From: Solirubrobacteraceae bacterium
GTDB lineage: Bacteria; Actinomycetota; Thermoleophilia; Solirubrobacterales; Solirubrobacteraceae
Reading direction: 5' to 3'
Length of the DNA: 13,062 nt
Assembly: GCA_019683665.1 (NCBI GenBank)
Contig: JADGIB010000072.1
Coordinates: 1-13,062 of the forward strand
Position numbers and translations under genes: made by a program. Of this stretch, positions 8,641 to 13,062 are shown piece by piece (the first letter of the stretch is position 1; every line of letters begins with the position of its first letter). The notes beneath the pieces were generated by a model, which saw nothing but the letters and a program-made list of their open reading frames with translations, ran no database searches and was not told where the DNA came from.

Positions 8641-8940
8641 GTGGCCGAGAGGACTCGGTATCTCCTGGCCTACGACGTGCGCGATCCGCGACGCCTGCGT
8701 CGCGTGCACCAGGTCGCCAAGGACTTCGGGTACGCGCTCCAGTACTCGGTGTTCGTCTGCGATCTCACGAAGGAGGAGCTGCTGCACCTGAAGGCGCGCC
8801 TGACGGCGGAGATGAACACGGCTGCCGACAGCATCGGCCTGTTCGACCTCGGTCCGCCGCGCGGGCGCGGCGTCGAGTGTGTCGAGTTCCTCGGCGTCCG
8901 CCGGCCTGTGCCGCTGACGGACGAGGCGGCCATCTGGTGA
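8641..8940 (+). CDS. cas2: Cas2, adaptation complex subunit
   Basis: This 99-aa protein is a standard-size Cas2, the dimer that bridges two Cas1 dimers during spacer insertion. It starts with the family pattern RYLLAYDVRDPRRLRRV at residues 6-22 (Asp12 at the usual acidic position), followed by YALQYSVFVCDL at 31-42. The C-terminal strand contains VEFLGVRRPVPL. The GTG start lies 2 nt after the cas4-cas1 stop. No clear ribosome binding site precedes it, so expression probably depends on translational coupling. It is the last cas gene; the leader begins straight after its stop. Confidence 0.96.
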   Translation: MAERTRYLLAYDVRDPRRLRRVHQVAKDFGYALQYSVFVCDLTKEELLHLKARLTAEMNTAADSIGLFDLGPPRGRGVECVEFLGVRRPVPLTDEAAIW

Positions 8941-8983
8941 TGCGAGCGCTGCGGTCACGTCGAGAACGCCGTGAGCGCTCGCA
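8941..8983. repeat. Inverted repeat just after the cas2 stop
   Basis: TGCGAGCGCT (8941-8950) is the exact reverse complement of AGCGCTCGCA (8974-8983). The loop contains a further CACG/CGTG pair (8956-8959 and 8970-8973). The stem begins at the first base after the cas2 stop. No T-run follows, so it is not a classical intrinsic terminator. It could slow transcription from the cas operon, protect the mRNA end, or be a protein site in the leader. Confidence 0.55.
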
Positions 8984-9117
8984 GGTGGAAAGATCCTGCA
9001 ATCGAGCCCGTTTCGGACTCCGGACATGGTCTCGTCCCTGCGGGATTCCGGTGTCGAGGCCCACCGCTCGCAGACGCGCGCCAACACCCTGCAAACTGTG
9101 ATGAAATCCTGCGAGCT
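8941..9117 (+). promoter_or_regulatory. CRISPR leader
   Basis: The 177 bp between the cas2 stop and the first repeat have no gene. The position beside cas2, and decayed repeats at the other end of the array, mark this as the leader, where new spacers enter and the pre-crRNA promoter should lie. CCTGC(A/G)A occurs at 8995-9001, 9088-9094 and 9108-9114; the last two extend to a 14-bp near-repeat. A 10-bp inverted repeat starts at 8941. I cannot point to a convincing -35/-10 pair. Confidence 0.75.
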
Positions 9118-9121
9118 GTGA
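9088..9121 (+). repeat. 14-bp imperfect direct repeat at the leader-array junction
   Basis: CCTGCAAACTGTGA (9088-9101) and CCTGCGAGCTGTGA (9108-9121) differ at two positions and are offset by 20 bp, about two helical turns. The second copy overlaps the first four bases (GTGA) of repeat 1. It may be a docking signal for the integration complex; this is inference. Confidence 0.45.
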
Positions 9122-11287
9122 CCCGGGTCTCCGGACCCGGGCTCCGTTGAAGCAGCACGCGGCAGCTGAAGGCGCTGGGGATCAGCCCCGGTGACCCGGG
9201 TCTCCGGACCCGGGCTCCGTTGAAGCCGGCGCCGCGCGACGGCCCGGCAGTGGCACGCATGTGACCCGGGTCTCCGGACCCGGGCTCCGTTGAAGCAGCC
9301 CCGTCCCGCCCGACATCCGGCACGCGACGCTCGTGGTGACCCGGGTCTCCGGACCCGGGCTCCGTTGAAGCAAACTCGTGAAGGGCAAGAAGGTCAAAGA
9401 CCCCTTCCAGGTGACCCGGGTCTCCGGACCCGGGCTCCGTTGAAGCGGTTCATCGGCCGCAGGCGAGGACCGGACGGGCCGCCAGTGACCCGGGTCTCCG
9501 GACCCGGGCTCCGTTGAAGCGAGGTCGTCTTCCGGCACGCCGGCACCGCCGGGGTGACCGTGACCCGGGTCTCCGGACCCGGGCTCCGTTGAAGCGGGGT
9601 CCGTGCCCGCGGCGTGATGCGCTACGCGAGTGACCCGGGTCTCCGGACCCGGGCTCCGTTGAAGCAACTCCACCGCCGCCTTCCGGATGGACCCCTGCCG
9701 CGTGACCCGGGTCTCCGGACCCGGGCTCCGTTGAAGCTCGGGTTCCGGCTCCGGCTCCGGGTCGAACTCCTTGCGCGTGACCCGGGTCTCCGGACCCGGG
9801 CTCCGTTGAAGCAGCTGCGTCACGAACCCGTCCAGGTCGCCGGCCTCCAGGTGACCCGGGTCTCCGGACCCGGGCTCCGTTGAAGCACACCGCGGCTGGT
9901 GGTGGGCGCTCCGGCGGCGGCCAGGGGTGACCCGGGTCTCCGGACCCGGGCTCCGTTGAAGCTCGAACACGCCGAGGTCGGTTCCGTCGACCGACACCCG
10001 GGTGACCCGGGTCTCCGGACCCGGGCTCCGTTGAAGCGCGGCCCTCCCAGGCCCGACCGACCCGCGCCCCGTCCCGTGACCCGGGTCTCCGGACCCGGGC
10101 TCCGTTGAAGCTCGTCGAGGTCGATCTCGATCGCGACGACCGGCTCAGCGGTGACCCGGGTCTCCGGACCCGGGCTCCGTTGAAGCTCCGCGGCGTGCGC
10201 GGCCAGGGCCGCCTGAACCTCGTGACCCGGGTCTCCGGACCCGGGCTCCGTTGAAGCCCGTGTGCTGTGGGGATCCCGGTGAGGTTCGTGGTCGCCGTGA
10301 CCCGGGTCTCCGGACCCGGGCTCCGTTGAAGCGCGAGGCGAATCTGAAGGATCGTCAGGGCGCGGCTGTGACCCGGGTCTCCGGACCCGGGCTCCGTTGA
10401 AGCGCGACAACACGAAGCGATTCGGGCCCGATGGCGCGTGACCCGGGTCTCCGGACCCGGGCTCCGTTGAAGCGCAACTCGAAGATCGCCGCTGACCTCG
10501 ATTGGGCTGTGACCCGGGTCTCCGGACCCGGGCTCCGTTGAAGCGCGCTTGCTCGCGCACCCCATCCCGACGTGTCCCCGGTCGTGACCCGGGTCTCCGG
10601 ACCCGGGCTCCGTTGAAGCAACTCGACGGGCGACCAGCAGACGATCCCGGTGGAGTGACCCGGGTCTCCGGACCCGGGCTCCGTTGAAGCGCAAAGTCCA
10701 TCGGCGCAGCTGTCGTTAAGAACAGCGGCGTGACCCGGGTCTCCGGACCCGGGCTCCGTTGAAGCACCGCCGACCTGCTGCAGTGGCTCGGGTCCAGCCC
10801 CGGTGACCCGGGTCTCCGGACCCGGGCTCCGTTGAAGCCCGGGCGGAGGCGGACAGCCGTAGCAGGCCCAGAGGGGTGACCCGGGTCTCCGGACCCGGGC
10901 TCCGTTGAAGCGGCCGTCGTGCGGGAGGGGACTTGCGGTGTGCACTTGACGTGACCCGGGTCTCCGGACCCGGGCTCCGTTGAAGCCGCATGAGGCCGCG
11001 CAGGATGAGCGTGACCGGAGCGGGGTGACCCGGGTCTCCGGACCCGGGCTCCGTTGAAGCGGCCTGTCTAGTGCTCGCGGGCGATCGGCAGCGGGTAGAG
11101 TGACCCGGGTCTCCGGACCCGGGCTCCGTTGAAGCACCGCTGGCCCGAAGCCCAGCTCCCGAGCGTCCTGCTCGTGTGACCCGGGTCTCCGGACCCGGGC
11201 TCCGTTGAAGCCCGAAGGTCGTGCTCGCCATGCAGGCGCCGCCTCGACCGGGTGACCCGGGTCTCCGGACCCGGGCTCCGTTGAAGC
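9118..11287 (+). CRISPR. CRISPR array, 30 identical 36-bp repeats and 29 spacers
   Basis: The repeat unit starts GTGACCCGGG and ends CTCCGTTGAAGC; all 30 copies look identical. Repeat starts are 9118, 9191, 9261, 9336, 9411, 9485, 9560, 9630, 9702, 9777, 9851, 9927, 10002, 10076, 10151, 10222, 10297, 10368, 10438, 10509, 10584, 10655, 10730, 10803, 10876, 10951, 11025, 11100, 11176 and 11252. Spacers are 34-40 nt: 39 is commonest (11 of 29), with a second group at 34-35 (7 of 29). No spacer occurs twice. Repeat bases 5-12 (CCCGGGTC) pair with 17-24 (GACCCGGG) around TCCG, the expected target of the Csb2 Cas6 domain, leaving a 12-base 3' part as the maximum spacer handle. Orientation is taken from the cas-side leader and the decayed far end. 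Many spacers read openly in one frame, as phage or plasmid coding DNA would. Confidence 0.98.
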
Positions 11288-11326
11288 ACCCGGGTGATGG
11301 CCGACCTGGGCGTTGCGACCAACCTT

Positions 11327-11362
11327 GTAACCCGGGTCGTCCGCTCTGGGCTCCGTTGGAGC
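11327..11362 (+). repeat. Degenerate CRISPR repeat 31
   Basis: It lies 39 nt after repeat 30 and matches the consensus at 28 of 36 positions, with changes at 3, 13, 14, 16, 18, 19, 21 and 33. The last 12 bases differ only at position 33 (A to G). The stem survives with G-U pairs and one mismatch. It frames spacer 30 (11288-11326), which reads openly as TRVMADLGVATNL. Confidence 0.88.
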
Positions 11363-11399
11363 TGGACCGTCGCCTGGCTGCACCGCGACGACGTGCCGC

Positions 11400-11435
11400 G
11401 ACCTCCGGGTCGGTTGCGCCAGGCTCCGTTGGAGC
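11400..11435 (+). repeat. Degenerate CRISPR repeat 32, array terminus
   Basis: It matches the consensus at 24 of 36 positions; GGGTC in the first stem arm and the 3' end GGCTCCGTTGGAGC are the best preserved. It lies 37 nt after repeat 31, framing spacer 31 (11363-11399), which reads openly as WTVAWLHRDDVP. It shares changes at positions 13, 18 and 33 with repeat 31. No further repeat is seen after it. Confidence 0.75.
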
Positions 11436-11530
11436 CTCTCCTGGCTGGCGAAGGGTGCGGTGTAGCGGGCGCTGCCTCGACCGCGGCGCCATCGAGCGGC
11501 GTGCGGGCCATCGACCGAAGGCCCATGACG
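11436..11530. other. Short intergenic stretch between array end and IS
   Basis: No gene or further CRISPR unit is seen. ATGACG at 11525-11530 lay 17 bp before the TAGCGT box of the downstream gene prior to the IS insertion and may be that gene's old -35 region. Confidence 0.4.
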
Positions 11531-11538
11531 CGCGCCGC
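11531..11538. repeat. IS target-site duplication, left copy
   Basis: CGCGCCGC occurs here and again at 12964-12971, directly outside the two IS ends. Eight bp is a normal duplication length for IS256-family elements. Confidence 0.85.
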
Positions 11539-11539
11539 A

Positions 11540-11565
11540 GTCAAGTCCCAGGACGTGGTGTAAGA
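11540..11565 (+). repeat. IS terminal inverted repeat, left
   Basis: It matches the right end at 21 of 26 positions: GTCA, GTCCC and CGTGGTGTAAGA are shared, while one base and a block of four between them differ. Confidence 0.85.
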
Positions 11566-11602
11566 GCGGAGCGCGCATCTCGTCGGTGATGCTGGTGGCT
11601 GC

Positions 11603-12844
11603 TCAGGCCGCGACGAGCTCGGCAACCTCCTGATCGTCAATGGTCATGGTCAGGGGCTGCTCCTTCGGGGCCGAGAGGACCGTGGCCATCGATTGCTTGC
11701 TGATGTAGCTGCGGCCAACGAGCCATTCGTCGTTGGCCTCGATCGCGAGCATCGAGACCAGGCGGATCAGCGAGGCGTCGTCGGGGAAGATCCCGACGAC
11801 GTCGGTGCGGCGGCCGATCTCGCGGTTGAACCGCTCGAGCGGGTTGGTCGATCGCAGCTTCGACCAGTGCTCGGCCGGGAACGCGTAGAACGCGAGCACG
11901 TCGTCTTCGGCCTCTTCGAGCATCGCGGCGATCTTCGGCAGCCGAGCCTCGAGCTGGCCGATCGCCTCCCCGAACCGCTGGCGGGCCTCCTGCAGCGAGC
12001 CGGCGGTGAAGATGCCCCGAACGAGCGCGCCGAGGACGTCGTGCTGGTCTTTGCGGACATGGCCGCGCAGATCCCGCAGGAAGTGGACGGTGCAGCGCTG
12101 CCACGGCGCGCCGAGCACCTGCGCGAGCGCGTTCTTGAGGCCCGGGTGGGCGTCTGAGATCGCGAGCTGGACGCCGACCAGGCCCCGGGCCACGAGGCTG
12201 CGCAGGAAGTCGCGCCAGAACGCCTCGGTCTCCGCCTCGCCGACGTCCAGGCCGATGATCTCCCGGCGTCCGGACTCGTGGACGGCGTGGGCGATCACGA
12301 CGCACTTGCGGGCGACGCGGCCGCCATCGCGGACCTTCTCGACCTTCGCGTCAACGAACAGATACGGATAGCGGCCCTCCAACGGCCGCTGCCGAAACGC
12401 CTGGACCTGCTCGTCGAGCAGCCCGGCGATCCGCGAGACCTCGCTCTTTGAGATCCGCAGGCCGAGGCTCTCGACGAGCTGATCGACCCGCCGGGTCGAG
12501 ACGCCGCAGACATAGGCCTGCTGCACCACCGACACCAGCGCCTGCTCGGAGCGCTTGCGCGGCTGCAAGAACCCCGGGAAGTAGCTGCCTTGGCGCAGCT
12601 TCGGGATCTGCAACTCGATCTCGCCGGCCCGGGTGTCCCACCGCCTGGATCGGTAGCCGTTGCGATGCGTCGCCCGATCCTCGGTGCGCTCACCACGCCC
12701 GGCACCGATGAGCTCTGAGACCTCGGCCTCCATGATCTCCTGCGCGACCGCCCTGACCGATTCCTTGATCACGTCGGCATGCTCATCGCGCAGCACCTTC
12801 CGGACGACCTCCTCGATCGTCATCCTGCTCTGCTGTCCGGCCAT
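11603..12844 (-). CDS. IS256-family (mutator-type) transposase
   Basis: This 413-aa DDE transposase has the normal family length. The N-terminal part (about 1-100) should bind the IS ends. The catalytic triad is visible as D165 (YLFVDAKVEKVRD), D231 (AISDAHPGL) and E337 (STNPLERFNREI), with the family RCTVHFLRDL stretch at 250-259 between D and E. The ATG at 12844 (minus strand) has a perfect AAGGAGG six bases upstream. The frame is complete and the enzyme is probably active. It lies opposite in direction to the cas genes and array, and has no functional link to CRISPR. Confidence 0.97.
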   Translation of the reverse strand: MAGQQSRMTIEEVVRKVLRDEHADVIKESVRAVAQEIMEAEVSELIGAGRGERTEDRATHRNGYRSRRWDTRAGEIELQIPKLRQGSYFPGFLQPRKRSEQALVSVVQQAYVCGVSTRRVDQLVESLGLRISKSEVSRIAGLLDEQVQAFRQRPLEGRYPYLFVDAKVEKVRDGGRVARKCVVIAHAVHESGRREIIGLDVGEAETEAFWRDFLRSLVARGLVGVQLAISDAHPGLKNALAQVLGAPWQRCTVHFLRDLRGHVRKDQHDVLGALVRGIFTAGSLQEARQRFGEAIGQLEARLPKIAAMLEEAEDDVLAFYAFPAEHWSKLRSTNPLERFNREIGRRTDVVGIFPDDASLIRLVSMLAIEANDEWLVGRSYISKQSMATVLSAPKEQPLTMTIDDQEVAELVAA

Positions 12845-12850
12845 CGCCGG

Positions 12851-12857
12851 CCTCCTT
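12851..12857 (-). promoter_or_regulatory. Ribosome binding site of the transposase
   Basis: AAGGAGG on the minus strand, six bases before the ATG, fixes the transposase start. Confidence 0.85.
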
Positions 12858-12936
12858 GTTCGTCGAACCGTGAAGAAGTCCGACGATGATGAGCGCCGCG
12901 GTGGCCGGACCTACAACCCCGGTCCGTCCGAGCCCG

Positions 12937-12962
12937 TCTTACACCACGCTACGGGACGTGAC
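12937..12962 (-). repeat. IS terminal inverted repeat, right
   Basis: Reverse complement of the left end at 21 of 26 positions, including TCTTACACCACG at 12937-12948 and GGGAC at 12953-12957. Its outer tip provides the GTGACC discussed as a -35 box. Confidence 0.85.
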
Positions 12963-12986
12963 CCGCGCCGCCCGCTCGGGTAGCGT
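12958..12986 (+). promoter_or_regulatory. Possible IS-junction promoter for the downstream gene
   Basis: GTGACC at 12958-12963 (the last six bases of the IS) and TAGCGT at 12981-12986 are 17 bp apart. Transcription would begin about 7 bases after the -10 box, at or next to the ATG at 12993, giving a leaderless mRNA. Leaderless mRNAs are common in actinobacteria, and no ribosome binding site is seen before that ATG. The boxes are only moderate matches (4/6 and 3/6 to the sigma-70-type consensus), so this is a hypothesis. Confidence 0.4.
12964..12971. repeat. IS target-site duplication, right copy
   Basis: CGCGCCGC, identical to 11531-11538, directly outside the right IS end. Confidence 0.85.
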
Positions 12987-12992
12987 CGGCCC

Positions 12993-13062
12993 ATGGAGCA
13001 CGTCCTCGACGCCGGAAGCGTCCACCACGACTGGGATCGCGGGCTCGAGCCCGCGCTGCGCA
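12993..13062 (+). CDS. N-terminus of a probable acetamidase/formamidase-family protein (cut by window end)
   Basis: Only 23 codons are present (ATG start, open to the window edge). The segment MEHVLDAGSVHHDWDRGLE resembles the N-terminus of the acetamidase/formamidase family, which typically has a V-H-H/x-x-W-D pattern followed by a conserved proline a few residues on (here EPALR). Such enzymes release ammonia from small amides. No ribosome binding site is evident, which fits a leaderless mRNA. It would be unrelated to CRISPR and simply marks the chromosomal flank. With so few residues the family call is tentative. Confidence 0.5.
   Translation, partial: MEHVLDAGSVHHDWDRGLEPALR

Larger units (their letters stand above)
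11539..12963 (-). mobile_element. IS256-family insertion sequence, 1425 bp, apparently intact
   Basis: The element is bounded by related inverted ends and a perfect 8-bp target duplication. Read inward, both ends have the pattern GTCA, one base, GTCCC, four bases, CGTGGTGTAAGA; the outermost base differs. As I recall IS256 itself has a similar AAGTCC...GTGTAAAA end, which supports the family call. One transposase gene on the minus strand fills most of the element and is uninterrupted. It landed between the end of the CRISPR array and the gene starting at 12993. The perfect duplication and uninterrupted gene suggest a fairly recent simple transposition. Confidence 0.92.

Noticed and set aside
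8941..8983. Rho-independent terminator after cas2
   Set aside because: There is a good stem but no T-run behind it on either strand, so it is listed only as an inverted repeat.
11472..11507. A possible third degenerate repeat after repeat 32
   Set aside because: The spacing would fit, but neither the conserved 3' end nor the stem is present.
9182..11578. Long minus-strand open frames of up to 414 codons across the array, with repeated peptides such as LQRSPGPETRVT or STEPGSGDPGH
   Set aside because: They arise because the 36-bp repeat (a multiple of 3) has no stop in these frames. The peptide repeats are translations of the CRISPR repeat, not a repeat protein.
11554..12948. Shorter IS boundaries at the 12-bp CGTGGTGTAAGA ends, implying no target duplication
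   Set aside because: The inverted repeat continues outward (GTCCC, GTCA) on both sides to 11540 and 12962, and a perfect 8-bp duplication then appears just outside.

Overview
The window is about 13 kb of very GC-rich DNA (third codon positions are nearly all G or C). It has GTG/TTG starts, strong GGAGG-type ribosome binding sites and a possible leaderless promoter, which together suggest a high-GC actinobacterium. A Thermoleophilia/Solirubrobacter-like host is possible, but that is only an impression from protein style. The first ~58 bases are homopolymer G/C tracts that look like a contig edge or sequencing artefact.

Positions 256-8940 hold a complete, tightly packed plus-strand type I-G (formerly I-U) CRISPR-Cas operon: cas3 (helicase with the HD nuclease at the C-terminus), csx17 (cas8g, large subunit), csb1 (cas7 backbone), csb2 (cas5-cas6 fusion), a cas4-cas1 fusion, and cas2. 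Every gene overlaps its neighbour or lies within 9 nt of it, and none starts with ATG. The set covers adaptation (Cas4-Cas1, Cas2), crRNA processing (the Cas6 part of Csb2), Cascade assembly (Csx17, Csb1, Csb2) and target destruction (Cas3).

A 177-bp leader (8941-9117) follows. It carries a 10-bp inverted repeat right after the cas2 stop and a 14-bp imperfect direct repeat whose second copy overlaps the leader-repeat junction. The CRISPR array (9118-11287) has 30 identical 36-bp repeats and 29 spacers of 34-40 nt. It ends in two decayed repeats (11327-11362 and 11400-11435) that frame two more spacers. The decay is at the end far from cas2, so the leader is on the cas side and the array should be read on the plus strand. 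The repeat folds into an 8-bp stem closed by a C(UCCG)G tetraloop, of the extra-stable UNCG class.

Beyond the array lies an intact IS256-family insertion sequence (11539-12963) with a 413-aa DDE transposase on the minus strand, matched terminal inverted repeats and a perfect 8-bp target duplication (CGCGCCGC). It sits 29 bp upstream of the ATG of a truncated gene that looks like the N-terminus of an acetamidase/formamidase-family protein. The outer tip of the IS places a -35-like GTGACC exactly 17 bp from a TAGCGT -10-like box, so the IS may have rebuilt or replaced that gene's promoter.

The system itself is a recognised CRISPR subtype, not a new one. The less obvious points are the repeat RNA fold, the decayed old-type repeats that partly keep that fold, the leader motifs, the spacer content, and the IS-borne promoter.
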